Shown piece by piece: positions 44,575-53,042 of a stretch of 64,000 nucleotides of DNA (its first letter is position 1; every line of letters begins with the position of its first letter). Source of the DNA: Betaproteobacteria bacterium CG2_30_68_42 (GTDB taxonomy: Bacteria; Pseudomonadota; Gammaproteobacteria; Burkholderiales; Rhodocyclaceae); assembly GCA_001872285.1 (NCBI GenBank), contig MNXU01000077.1:1-64000 (forward strand), in the 5' to 3' direction. Under the pieces are notes generated by a model. That model was not told the origin of the DNA. It ran no database searches and saw only the letters and a list, made by a program, of their open reading frames with translations. A program made the position numbers and the translations under genes.

Positions 44575-44590
44575 AGCGAGAAGCGTGCCA
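44575..44590 (-). promoter_or_regulatory. Sigma-54-type (-24/-12) promoter for urtA
   Basis: On the minus strand TGGCAC-GCTTC-TCGCT: the -24 element TGGCAC is exact, the spacer is the required five bases, and the -12 element TCGC differs from TTGC at one base. The transcription start would be near 44564, about 60 bases before the urtA ATG. Confidence 0.6.
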
Positions 44591-44702
44591 CGCCGCATTT
44601 TCCTGCGGCGGTCTGCGCCGGCTCGCGAGTGTCGGCAGCACGCATGAATCGGTGCGCGGTTCGGCGGCCGGGCGACGCGCGACGCGATCCACCGGCGCGG
44701 CC

Positions 44703-44750
44703 GCACCCAACTTGGTGCGTCACGCGGTCCTCGCATGCCCAGCTTGGTGC
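44703..44750 (-). promoter_or_regulatory. Pair of NtrC-like enhancer sites
   Basis: GCACC-N6-GGTGC at 44703-44718 is a dyad close to the NtrC consensus (GCACC-N5-GGTGC), with a spacer one base too long. A second copy centred near 44744 keeps GGTGC but has a weak left half (TGCCC). The centres are ~33 bp apart, three helical turns, and lie about 145-180 bp upstream of the predicted start, the usual place for NtrC enhancers. Confidence 0.45.
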
Positions 44751-44983
44751 GTGCGAACCGTAGAGCGGTGTGAGAGCGGGGAGCCGTATCCGCCCGGCTG
44801 ACGGCACCTCCAGTGTGCGTAACCAGCGCAAGCAGCGAGACGACTCGGGCGCAGAGCAGTCATGAATCGGGCGACCGCGAAGCGAACCGGGCGCGGCGCC
44901 AAAGCGGCGAACATCGGATCGAGAACGACCCTGCGGTTCGTGTCGATGCGCATGAGTTCGGCCCCGATCCAGCACCAGGCGCA

Positions 44984-45319
44984 TTACACGGCCTGAAGAA
45001 GGAATTCGACTCTTGCGGCCTCGTATGCGAATTCGATGCTTCCCGTCTCCGTGCGATTCAGCAGCCCCACGGACTGGAGAGCCGTGACGTCGCTGCGCAC
45101 TGCCTTCCCATCGCGTTCGACGCGACGCGCCGCTTCGCGCATGGAAACGGGACCGGCACCACAGAGGACCTTCAAGAGCTCCCACCGCTTGGCGGAGAGT
45201 ACTTTCCAAAGGAGTTCCGGGGTCGCGAAGCCGATACGCGCTGACCGCCGGCCCTTGCCGGAGTTCCAGGCGTCCGCGAACGCGCCCATGCCTTCTCGGG
45301 CGGCACGAACGTCAAGCAT
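44984..45319 (-). CDS. HTH regulator, HVO_A0114/TumA-like antitoxin family
   Basis: 111 residues. The centre is a winged-helix DNA-binding domain (LWKVLSAKRWELLKVLCGAG, SMREAARRVERDGKAVRSDV, LQSVGLLNR). This matches small MarR-like HVO_A0114/TumA regulators, often encoded just after a TumE-type toxin. Here only 92 bp separate it from the next gene upstream and no toxin frame is present, so it appears to be an orphan. The minus-strand orientation places it upstream of the urt promoter; a role there is open. Confidence 0.6.
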   Translation of the reverse strand: MLDVRAAREGMGAFADAWNSGKGRRSARIGFATPELLWKVLSAKRWELLKVLCGAGPVSMREAARRVERDGKAVRSDVTALQSVGLLNRTETGSIEFAYEAARVEFLLQAV

Positions 45320-45411
45320 GACCGTTTTCGTTCCGCCTCTCGTGTCGCGTCGAAAGCAAGCGACCCGTCGTTTGCCGCGGCCGGCCGATCGGGCGGCCGA
45401 GGGCGGGGCGC

Positions 45412-46029
45412 CTACAGGACGTAACACAGGATCGCGACGTAATGCGCGGCGCTGCCCGCGATCACGAACAGGTGCCAGATGCCGTGTGCATGGGGAAGGC
45501 GCGTATCGAGGGCATAGAAAACGATGCCCACGGTATACAGCACGCCGCCCGCCGCGACCCAGGCGAAGCCCTCCGAACCCAGCGCGCGCAGCAGCGGAAC
45601 GAGGGCCACCAGCGCCACCCAGCCCATCACGACGTAGATCGCGACCGAGAGGATGCGCGCATCGTTCCTCGGCCGCAGCTCCTGCATGGAGCCGAGCAGC
45701 GCGAGCCCCCAGACCACCCCGAACAGCGACCAGCCCCAGGCACCGCGCAGCGTGACCAGGCAGAACGGCGTGTAACTGCCGGCGATGAGCAGATAGATGC
45801 CATGATGGTCCAGCTCGCGCAGGATGTTCTTGGCGCGCCCGCGCAGGCTGTGATAGAGCACGGAAAAACTGTAGAGGAGCACCAGCGTCGCGCCGTAGAT
45901 CGACACGCTGACGATCTTCCACGCATCGCCTCGTGAAGCCGCGAGCACAACGAGCACGATCGCGCCGGCGAGCGCCAGCACGGCGCCGGCGAGATGCGTC
46001 CAGGCGTTGAGCCGTTCTCCGTAGTACAT
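45412..46029 (-). CDS. Hemolysin III family membrane protein (TrhA-like)
   Basis: 205 residues with seven predicted helices. The PAQR-type motifs are seen: ERLNAWTHLAGAVL, SVLYHSL, ELDHHGIYLLIAGSYTPF and HGIWHLFVIAGSAAHY, with conserved His and Asp that could bind a metal. Despite the name, family members are membrane-homeostasis proteins of the PAQR superfamily. ATG at 46029; a GTG at 46056 would add nine residues. Confidence 0.88.
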   Translation of the reverse strand: MYYGERLNAWTHLAGAVLALAGAIVLVVLAASRGDAWKIVSVSIYGATLVLLYSFSVLYHSLRGRAKNILRELDHHGIYLLIAGSYTPFCLVTLRGAWGWSLFGVVWGLALLGSMQELRPRNDARILSVAIYVVMGWVALVALVPLLRALGSEGFAWVAAGGVLYTVGIVFYALDTRLPHAHGIWHLFVIAGSAAHYVAILCYVL

Positions 46030-46285
46030 GGGCTTTGCCGGGTCCCGATCACTCACCGAATTGCGCTGCCCCGCCCGCCTCGCGGTCTCCGGGGTCTTGC
46101 GGACGGAATGCCCGCGTGCGACGATTGTGCGCGTGACAGCGCATGCACGGCAACGGCCCGAGCGGCCCGGCAATCGTCCGCGATGAGATTCCGCAGCAGG
46201 TTCCCCGCCGGGCAGCCGTTCGTCCCGCCCGGTCCCTTCGCGGTCCGCCGGCGGCATGGGTAGCCCCGCGGCGCGAGCCCAGACG

Positions 46286-46720
46286 ATGCCGGGACACAAG
46301 CCCTTCTTCCCCACGCCGCAGGACGCAGAGTCCGCCTTCTACGACGCGATCGAGCGCGCCGACCTCGACGCGATGATGTCGGTGTGGGCTGAGGACGAGG
46401 AGATCGTCTGCGTGCACCCGGGCGGGCCGCGGCTGTCGGGCTTCGCGCGCGTGCGCGAAGGCTGGCGGGTCACCTTCACCGGCGGGCCGCGGCTGAAGAT
46501 CCGCCTGTCGGAAGCGCTGCGCCTGCAAGGCCCGCTGGTTGCCGTCCATAGCGTGCTCGAAAACATCGTGGTCGCCGGCGAGGGCGCGCTGCGCGTGCCG
46601 GTGATCGCCACCAACATCTACCTGCGCACCGCGACCGGCTGGCGGATGCTCTCCCACCACGCTTCCCCCGCCCCGTCCGGACCCGAGGTCGTGGTGCCGT
46701 CCCAGCGCACGCTGCACTGA
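46286..46720 (+). CDS. NTF2-like (SnoaL/DUF4440-type) protein
   Basis: 144 residues beginning MPGHKPFFPTPQDAESAFYDAIERADLDAMMSVWAEDEEIVCVHP, typical of small NTF2-fold (DUF4440/SnoaL-type) proteins with an alpha-beta cone fold. An upstream ATG at 46256 is in frame but adds nothing conserved. A YheT-like hydrolase gene starts 6 bp after its stop, so the two are probably co-transcribed. The ligand is unknown. Confidence 0.78.
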   Translation: MPGHKPFFPTPQDAESAFYDAIERADLDAMMSVWAEDEEIVCVHPGGPRLSGFARVREGWRVTFTGGPRLKIRLSEALRLQGPLVAVHSVLENIVVAGEGALRVPVIATNIYLRTATGWRMLSHHASPAPSGPEVVVPSQRTLH

Positions 46721-46725
46721 GCGGC

Positions 46726-47694
46726 ATGGACGCTTCCTGCCCGCCCTACCGGGCGCCGCGCTGGCTGCCCGGCGGCCACGCACAGACCGTGTATGCGAAG
46801 CTCATCACGCCGCGCCCGCCCGCCTACCGGCGCAGCCGCTGGGAGACGCCCGACGGCGACTTCGTCGACACCGACTGGATCGCGCCGCGGCCCGGCGCCC
46901 CGCTGGTCGTGCTGTTCCACGGCCTCGAGGGCAACTCCCGCAGCCACTACGCCGCGGCACTCATGCATGCGGTCGCGCGCCGCGGCTGGAACGGCGTGGT
47001 GGTGCATTTTCGCGGCTGCTCGGGGGAGCCGAACCGGCTCGCGCGCGCCTACCACTCCGGCGACGACGAGGAGATCGACTGGATCCTGCGGCGGCTGCGC
47101 GCCGCGCAGCGCGGCGCCCTCTATGCCGCCGGCGTGTCGCTCGGCGGCAATGCGCTGCTGAAGTGGCTCGGCATGCGCGGCAGCAAGGCGTGCGGCGTCC
47201 TCGAGGCGGCGGGCACGGTGTGCGCGCCGGTGGATCTCGCGGCCGCCGCGCGTTCGCTGGAGCGCGGCTTCGGGCGCGTCTATGCCCGCAACTTCCTGCG
47301 CACGCTCAAGCCCACCGCCCTCGCGAAGCTCGGCCGCTTTCCCGGCCTCTACGCGCCCGAGGCGGTGCTCGCCGCGCGCAGCCTGCGCGAGTTCGACGAC
47401 ACCGTCACCGCGCGCCTGCACGGCTTTCGCGACGCCGCCGACTACTATGCACGCGCAGCCGCGCGGCCCTGGATCGCCGGCATCCGCGTGCCCACCCTGA
47501 TGATCCACGCGCGCAACGATCCATTCCTGCCCGCTTCCGCGCTGCCCCCGGCCGGCGAGCTTCCACGCGCGGTGCGGCTCGAATGCACGGAGGATGGCGG
47601 CCACGTCGGCTTCGTCAGCGGCCCGTTTCCCGGCACGCACGACTGGCTTCCGCGACGGCTGCTCGCCTTCTTCGGCGGATTCCCCATGGCATAA
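46726..47694 (+). CDS. YheT-family alpha/beta hydrolase
   Basis: 322 residues. N-terminal RAPRWLPGGHAQTVYAKL and TPDGDFVDTDW are hallmarks of the YheT/ABHD1-3 group. The triad is probably Ser in GVSLGGNALLKWLG, Asp in HARNDPFLP and His in GGHVGFVSG. Relatives are esterases/acyl hydrolases of uncertain substrate. It runs straight on from the NTF2-like gene. Confidence 0.88.
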   Translation: MDASCPPYRAPRWLPGGHAQTVYAKLITPRPPAYRRSRWETPDGDFVDTDWIAPRPGAPLVVLFHGLEGNSRSHYAAALMHAVARRGWNGVVVHFRGCSGEPNRLARAYHSGDDEEIDWILRRLRAAQRGALYAAGVSLGGNALLKWLGMRGSKACGVLEAAGTVCAPVDLAAAARSLERGFGRVYARNFLRTLKPTALAKLGRFPGLYAPEAVLAARSLREFDDTVTARLHGFRDAADYYARAAARPWIAGIRVPTLMIHARNDPFLPASALPPAGELPRAVRLECTEDGGHVGFVSGPFPGTHDWLPRRLLAFFGGFPMA

Positions 47695-47713
47695 TCCGCC
47701 CGGAGGAGGTTTT

Positions 47714-49090
47714 ATGCAGCCACTCGCAGCGGAGATCTTCAAGGCCTACGACATCCGCGGCATCGTCGGCAGGACGCTCACGCCCGAGGCCGTCGAAGCG
47801 ATCGGACACGCGCTCGGCTCGGAAGCGCGAGCGCGCGGCGGCCGCGCGATCGCAGTCGGGCGCGACGGCCGTCTGTCGGGTCCGGAGCTCGCCTCGGCGC
47901 TCGCGGACGGCATCCGCGCCGCCGGCATCGATGTCATCGACATCGGGGCGGTGGCCACGCCGGTCAGCTATTTCGCCGCCTTCCATCTCGAAACCGGAAG
48001 CTGCGTGAGCGTCACCGGCAGCCACAATCCGCCCGACTACAACGGCCTCAAGATGGTGCTCGCCGGCGAGACCCTCGCGGGCGCCGCGATCCAGGCCGTC
48101 CGCGCTCGCATCGAACGCGGCGACCTCGCCCACGGTGCGGGTGGCCTCACGCAGGCGGACGTGCGCGAGGCCTATGTTCGCCGCATCGTCTCCGACGTGC
48201 GGCTCGCCCGCCCGATGAAACTGGTGGTCGATTGCGGCAACGGCGTGGCTGGCGACCTGGCGCCCCGTCTGTTGCGCGAGCTCGGCTGCGAAGTGCGCGA
48301 GCTCTACTGCGAGGTCGACGGCCGCTTCCCCAACCATCATCCCGATCCGTCGAAGCCGGAGAATCTCGCCGACCTCATCCGCACGGTGGCCGCGACCGGC
48401 GCCGAACTCGGACTCGCCTTCGACGGCGACGGCGACCGGCTGGGCGTGGTCACGCGCGCGGGCGAGATCATCTATCCCGACCGCCAGCTCATGCTGTTCG
48501 CCTCCGACGTGCTCTCGCGCAATCCGGGCGCGCAGATCATCTACGACGTCAAATGCACGCGAAACCTGGCCGTGTGGATCCGCAGCCATGGCGGCGTTCC
48601 GCTGATGTGGAACACGGGGCATGCGCTGATCAAGGCGAAGCTGCGCGAGACCGGTGCGCCGCTCGCAGGCGAGATGAGCGGACACGTCTTCTTCAAGGAG
48701 CGCTGGTACGGCTTCGACGACGGCATGTATGCCGCGGCACGCCTGCTCGAGATCCTCTCGCGCAGCCCCGATGCCGGCGCGGTGCTGAGCGAGCTTCCGA
48801 GCTCGGTCAGCACTCCGGAGCTGAACCTGAAGATGAATGAAGGCGAGCCCTTCGCGCTCATCGAGGAACTGAAGAAGACCGCGCGCTTCGAAGGCGCGCG
48901 CGAGATCTTCACCCTCGACGGCATCCGGGTGGAATATGCCGACGGCTTCGGCCTGGCGCGCCCCTCGAACACCACCCCGGTGGTGGTGCTGCGCTTCGAA
49001 GGCGACACCCCAGAGGCGCTCGCACGCATCCAGCAGGTCTTCAGGCGCGTGCTCGCCGCCGCCCGCCCCGGGCTCGCGCTGCCGTTCTAG
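47714..49090 (+). CDS. algC: Phosphomannomutase/phosphoglucomutase
   Basis: 458 residues of the alpha-D-phosphohexomutase family. The N-terminal FKAYDIRGIVG, the catalytic phosphoserine loop SVTGSHNPPDYNG, the metal loop LAFDGDGDRLG and the sugar loop GEMSGHVFF are intact. It interconverts hexose 6- and 1-phosphates for LPS or exopolysaccharide precursors. A strong GGAGGAGG precedes the ATG at 47714; a longer in-frame start upstream reads into YheT. Confidence 0.94.
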   Translation: MQPLAAEIFKAYDIRGIVGRTLTPEAVEAIGHALGSEARARGGRAIAVGRDGRLSGPELASALADGIRAAGIDVIDIGAVATPVSYFAAFHLETGSCVSVTGSHNPPDYNGLKMVLAGETLAGAAIQAVRARIERGDLAHGAGGLTQADVREAYVRRIVSDVRLARPMKLVVDCGNGVAGDLAPRLLRELGCEVRELYCEVDGRFPNHHPDPSKPENLADLIRTVAATGAELGLAFDGDGDRLGVVTRAGEIIYPDRQLMLFASDVLSRNPGAQIIYDVKCTRNLAVWIRSHGGVPLMWNTGHALIKAKLRETGAPLAGEMSGHVFFKERWYGFDDGMYAAARLLEILSRSPDAGAVLSELPSSVSTPELNLKMNEGEPFALIEELKKTARFEGAREIFTLDGIRVEYADGFGLARPSNTTPVVVLRFEGDTPEALARIQQVFRRVLAAARPGLALPF

Positions 49091-49114
49091 CCGAACCCGG
49101 GAGCCGGACAGTCG

Positions 49115-49148
49115 AAGGCCCGCAACCCCCGGAAGGATTGCGGGCCTT
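49115..49148 (+). terminator. Terminator-like hairpin after algC
   Basis: An 11-bp stem AAGGCCCGCAA / TTGCGGGCCTT with a 12-base loop, 25 bases after the algC stop. The T run after it is short (CCTTGGCC), so termination may be Rho-assisted. It also precedes convergent csp's stop at 49172. Confidence 0.6.
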
Positions 49149-49171
49149 GGCCTTCGAGTTTCGGAAATCCG

Positions 49172-49375
49172 TTACGCCGGCTGGATGTTCGACGCCTGCT
49201 TGCCCTTGGGGCCGGTCGTCACATCGAAGGAGACCTTCTGCGCCTCCTTGAGCGTCTTGAATCCGCTGCCCTGAATCGCCGAGAAATGCGCGAACAGGTC
49301 TTCGCCGCCATCGTCAGGGGTGATGAATCCGAAACCCTTGGCGTCGTTGAACCACTTTACCGTACCAGTTGCCAT
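49172..49375 (-). CDS. Cold-shock protein
   Basis: 67 residues starting [20 protein letters not shown], with RNP1 (KGFGFI) and RNP2-like DLFAHFSAI of the cold-shock domain. CspA-type proteins bind single-stranded nucleic acid and unwind RNA structure. The ~167-bp region upstream (49376-49542), before a repeat cluster, probably holds the long leader and promoter. Confidence 0.95.
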   Translation of the reverse strand: MATGTVKWFNDAKGFGFITPDDGGEDLFAHFSAIQGSGFKTLKEAQKVSFDVTTGPKGKQASNIQPA

Positions 49376-49542
49376 TGTCGTATCCTGTTGAAGGTTGTCT
49401 GGGCGAAATGCCCGTACGGCCCGACATCAAGAACGAAACGGCTGGTTTGCACCTGCAACTTGTCTCTTGAAGCGTGTCGTGCGCGCATTCTCGCACAATA
49501 ATCCGGCACGCGCTCGACTGATTTCGTGCGGGAAATGCGAAA

Positions 49543-49662
49543 GGAAATGGGGTCAGACACGATATCCGCCTCCAACGAAGGATGTGGGTTCTGCGGTTGT
49601 CATGCGGATATCGTGTCTGACCCCATTTCCTCCATGCGGATATCGTGTCTGACCCCATTTCC
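49543..49662. repeat. GGGGTCAG-type repeat cluster, class 1, three copies
   Basis: A 27-base unit beginning GGAAATGGGGTCAGACACGA runs forward at 49543-49569 and as exact reverse complement at 49604-49630 and 49636-49662. The two inverted copies lie in tandem with a 32-bp period. The core GGGGTCAGACACGAT is the one seen at 19201. The cluster sits directly downstream of folE (stop at 49671) and upstream of csp. Confidence 0.92.
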
Positions 49663-49670
49663 TCATTTCC

Positions 49671-50294
49671 TCAGGCGAGCGCATGCAGGAACTCGTTGCG
49701 AAGCTGGGCGTCCGTCGCGAAGCAGCCCGACCAGGCCTGGGTCACCACCCGCTCGTCGCCGCGCCGGTCTTCGCCCAGCAGCAGGCAGAGCTGCTCGGCT
49801 TCGATCACGCAGGCCGCACCCAAGGCGCGCCCGTGGGTCACCAGCGCGTCCGCGATGTCGCGCGTGAGCCATTCCTGATAGGTGAAGCGGTGGCCGATCG
49901 CGTCTACCATGCGCGCGATGCGACCGAAGCCGTGCAGACGACCTCCCGGAACATAGGCCACATGCGCCTCGCCGCGGAACGGCACCAGATGATGAGGGCA
50001 TACCCCGTGGATGGCGATGCCGCGCACCACCACCATGTCGGCGCACGCATCCTCGAAGCCCTCGCCGAGCGCCTCGGCCGGATCGAGCGCGTAGCCGCCG
50101 AGCAGACGCCGCTCCCACAGCTCGCGCACGCGCCGCGCGGTCTTCCCGGTATGAACGGTGTCGGGCGCGATCCCGCAGGCGCGCAGCAGATCGGTCACCG
50201 CGCGCTCGAAGGCAGCCGCATCGAACGGCCCGATCTGGGCGATGCCGGGGCCGCTGCGCGCGCCGGGCGGGGGAGAATCGTCACACGCGCTCAT
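49671..50294 (-). CDS. folE: GTP cyclohydrolase I
   Basis: 207 residues. The active site shows the conserved zinc-binding Cys in GVCPHHLVPF and the downstream cysteine in LGAACVIEAEQLCL; RFTYQEWLTRDIADAL matches the family. It converts GTP to dihydroneopterin triphosphate, the first step of tetrahydrofolate synthesis. The N-terminal ~20 residues are poorly conserved. It lies 46 bp downstream of alaS on the same strand. Confidence 0.93.
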   Translation of the reverse strand: MSACDDSPPPGARSGPGIAQIGPFDAAAFERAVTDLLRACGIAPDTVHTGKTARRVRELWERRLLGGYALDPAEALGEGFEDACADMVVVRGIAIHGVCPHHLVPFRGEAHVAYVPGGRLHGFGRIARMVDAIGHRFTYQEWLTRDIADALVTHGRALGAACVIEAEQLCLLLGEDRRGDERVVTQAWSGCFATDAQLRNEFLHALA

Positions 50295-50340
50295 CTCGCC
50301 GGATTCGTCATCGCCCGCCCCCGTCTTCGCCTGCCGCGGC

Positions 50341-52965
50341 TCAGAGCCGGTGCTCCGCCCACCCCCTCACGGAGGAAAGCGCCGCAGCCAGGCCCTCGGG
50401 CCGACTGCCGCCGGCCATTGCCATGTCGGGCCGGCCGCCGCCCTTGCCGCCAACCTGGCGGGCGACGAAATCAGCGAGCTCGCCGGCGCGGATGCGCGCG
50501 GTCAGATCCGCCGTCACGCCGGCCACCAGCGCCACCTTGCCGTCGCGCACCGCGCCGAGCACGATGACCGCCGGCGCCAGCCGGTCCTTGAGCCGGTCCA
50601 TCGCCTCGCGCAGCGCCTTCGGATCGGCACCTTCGAGCCGGGCGGCGAGCACGTGCGCACCCCTCACCTCGACCGCCTGCGCGGCGAGTTCCTCGCCCCG
50701 GTCCGCCGCCAGTTTCGACTGCAGGCGCGCGAGTTCCTTCTCCAGCGCACGCGCGTTCTCCAGCACCTGGCGCACGCGTGCGGCGGCCTCCTCGGGCTGC
50801 ACGTGGAGCTCGCCCGCGATGCTCGCGAGGCTCTCCTGCTGCTGCCGGACGCTCGCCAGCGCGCCCTCGCCGGTCACCGCCTCGATGCGCCGGATGCCCG
50901 CAGCCACCCCCGATTCGGCCACGATCCTGAACAGGCCGATGTCGCCGCTGCGCCGGACGTGAGTGCCGCCGCACAGCTCCGTCGAGAACTCGCCCATGCG
51001 GATCACCCGCACCTCGTCGCCGTACTTCTCCCCGAACAGCGCCATCGCCCCGGACTTCACCGCTTCGTCATACGGCATGATCCGGCAGGCGACCTCCGAA
51101 TTGCGCCGGATCTCGCGATTGACCAGCGCCTCGACCTCGGCGATCTCGGCCGGCGTCAGCGGCCGCGGCTGGGAAAAGTCGAAGCGCGTGCGGCTCCCAT
51201 CGACCAACGAGCCCTTCTGCTGAACATGGGTTCCGAGCACCTTGCGCAGCGCGGCATGCATCAGGTGGGTGGCGGAGTGGTTGAAAGCCGTCGCTTCCCG
51301 CCCGCCCGCATCCACCCGCGCGGCGAGCCTTGCGCCCACGCGCACCTCGCCCGTCTTCACCACGCCGAAATGGCCGAACACGTCGGCCTGCAGCTTCTGC
51401 GTGTCCCGAACCTCGAACAGCGTCGAGCACACCGCGCCGCCCGAGAGCTCGCCGCGGTCGCCGACCTGGCCGCCGGACTCGGCGTAGAACGGCGTGCGGT
51501 CCAGCACCACGATCCCGTTCTCGCCCGCCGCGAGCGCGTCGACCGCGGCGCCGTCGCGGTAGGCCGCCACCACGGTCGCCTCGGCGGCGAGGGTGTCGTA
51601 GCCGAGGAAAACGGTCCTGACACCTTCATATTCGACGCTGCCCTTCATGCGGAACTGCGAATGGGCGCGGGCCTGGCTGCGCTGGCGCTCCATCGCGCGC
51701 TCGAAGCCGTCTGAATCGACCTTGAAACCGCGCTCGCGGGCGATGTCCGCGGTGAGATCGAGCGGGAAGCCGTAGGTGTCGTAGAGCTTGAAGAGCGTCT
51801 CGCCGTCGAGCATCCGGTCCTCGGATTCGAGCGCCTCCTCGAGCAGCTCCATCCCGTGCGCGAGGGTCTCCGCGAAGCGCTCCTCCTCCTCGCGCAGGAC
51901 GTCGCGCACTCGCGCGGCCTCGCGCGGCAGCTCGGGATAGGCCGCGCCCATCGCCGCGCACAGATCATCCACCAGCCGGTGGAAGAAGATGCCTTTCTGG
52001 CCGAGCTTGTAGCCGTGGCGGATCGCGCGGCGGATGATCCTGCGCAGCACGTAGCCGCGGCCGTCGGCCCCGGGGACGACGCCATCCACCGCCAGGAAGG
52101 CGCAGGCGCGGATGTGATCGGCGATGACCTTGAGCGAGTTGTCCGAGAGATCGGTCGCGCCCGTCTCGCGCGCTGCCGCCCGGATGAGGTCCCGGAAGAC
52201 GTCGATGTCGTAGTTCGAGTGCACGCCCTGGAGCACCGCCGCGATGCGCTCCAGTCCCATGCCGGTATCCACGCTCGGCTTGGGCAGCGCATGCAGCACG
52301 CCCGCCTCGTCGCGGTTGAACTGCATGAACACCAGGTTCCACACCTCGATGTAGCGGTCGCCGTCGGCTTCCGGGGAGCCGGGCGGCCCGCCCCACACGC
52401 CCGGCCCGTGGTCGTAGAAGATCTCGCTGCACGGCCCGCAAGGGCCGGTGTCGGCCATCTGCCAGAAGTTGTCGGAGTGGTATCGGGCCCCGCCCGGCTT
52501 GTCGCCGATGCGGATGCAGCGGCTGCCGGGTACCCCGATCTCGCGCGTCCAGATCTCGTAGGCCTCGTCGTCCTCCTGATAGACGGTCGTCCACAACTTT
52601 CCCGGCGGGATCCGATACACGCCGGTCAGCAGATCCCAGGCGTGGCGGATGGCGTCGCGTTTGAAGTAGTCGCCGAAGCTGAAGTTGCCCAGCATCTCGA
52701 AGAAGGTGTGATGGCGCGCGGTGTAGCCGACGTTCTCCAGGTCGTTGTGCTTGCCCCCGGCGCGCACGCAGCGCTGCGCGCTGGTGGCGCGCGAGTAGGG
52801 ACGCTTGTCTCGCCCGAGGAAGACGTCCTTGAACTGCACCATCCCCGAATTGACGAACAGCAGGGTCGGATCGTTGGCCGGGACGAGCGGACTGGAGGCC
52901 ACGATGGTGTGGCCCCTGGACTCGAAGAACCTCAGGAACTTCTCGCGGATCTCGGCGCTGTGCAT
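50341..52965 (-). CDS. alaS: Alanyl-tRNA synthetase
   Basis: 874 residues, full length. The class II catalytic core contains [11 protein letters not shown] and [12 protein letters not shown], and the editing domain contains [13 protein letters not shown] with the CGGTH zinc site. The C-terminal domain has a coiled coil ([14 protein letters not shown]) and the glycine-rich [15 protein letters not shown] end. It charges tRNA-Ala. Confidence 0.97.
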   Translation of the reverse strand: MHSAEIREKFLRFFESRGHTIVASSPLVPANDPTLLFVNSGMVQFKDVFLGRDKRPYSRATSAQRCVRAGGKHNDLENVGYTARHHTFFEMLGNFSFGDYFKRDAIRHAWDLLTGVYRIPPGKLWTTVYQEDDEAYEIWTREIGVPGSRCIRIGDKPGGARYHSDNFWQMADTGPCGPCSEIFYDHGPGVWGGPPGSPEADGDRYIEVWNLVFMQFNRDEAGVLHALPKPSVDTGMGLERIAAVLQGVHSNYDIDVFRDLIRAAARETGATDLSDNSLKVIADHIRACAFLAVDGVVPGADGRGYVLRRIIRRAIRHGYKLGQKGIFFHRLVDDLCAAMGAAYPELPREAARVRDVLREEEERFAETLAHGMELLEEALESEDRMLDGETLFKLYDTYGFPLDLTADIARERGFKVDSDGFERAMERQRSQARAHSQFRMKGSVEYEGVRTVFLGYDTLAAEATVVAAYRDGAAVDALAAGENGIVVLDRTPFYAESGGQVGDRGELSGGAVCSTLFEVRDTQKLQADVFGHFGVVKTGEVRVGARLAARVDAGGREATAFNHSATHLMHAALRKVLGTHVQQKGSLVDGSRTRFDFSQPRPLTPAEIAEVEALVNREIRRNSEVACRIMPYDEAVKSGAMALFGEKYGDEVRVIRMGEFSTELCGGTHVRRSGDIGLFRIVAESGVAAGIRRIEAVTGEGALASVRQQQESLASIAGELHVQPEEAAARVRQVLENARALEKELARLQSKLAADRGEELAAQAVEVRGAHVLAARLEGADPKALREAMDRLKDRLAPAVIVLGAVRDGKVALVAGVTADLTARIRAGELADFVARQVGGKGGGRPDMAMAGGSRPEGLAAALSSVRGWAEHRL

Positions 52966-53042
52966 GAGCGGTATGGCAGAGGGGCGGTGCGCGTACCGCC
53001 GACGCAGGCGATTCTATCAGCCCAGCCGCAGCGAAGGCCGAC

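Larger units (their letters stand above)
44506..44983. other. urtA upstream control region (478 bp without a gene)
   Basis: No convincing gene is seen; short frames have no family features. It holds the urtA ribosome site (AGAGGTAATCGC just before the ATG, read on the minus strand), a sigma-54-type promoter at 44575-44590, two NtrC-like dyads at 44703-44750, and at its right end the stop of the HTH gene (44984). A further ~230 bp, 44751-44983, shows nothing I can name. Confidence 0.6.

Noticed and set aside
45320-45411. TumE-type toxin partner for the HTH gene
   Set aside because: Only 92 bp lie between the HTH start and the next gene, too little for a toxin, and no suitable frame is present.
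45412-46029. Hemolysin toxin
   Set aside because: The name is historical; the sequence is a PAQR/TrhA-type membrane homeostasis protein.
49601-49662. Start of a CRISPR array (32-bp period)
   Set aside because: Only two tandem copies, no spacers of regular size, palindromic unit also found at 19201, and no cas genes.
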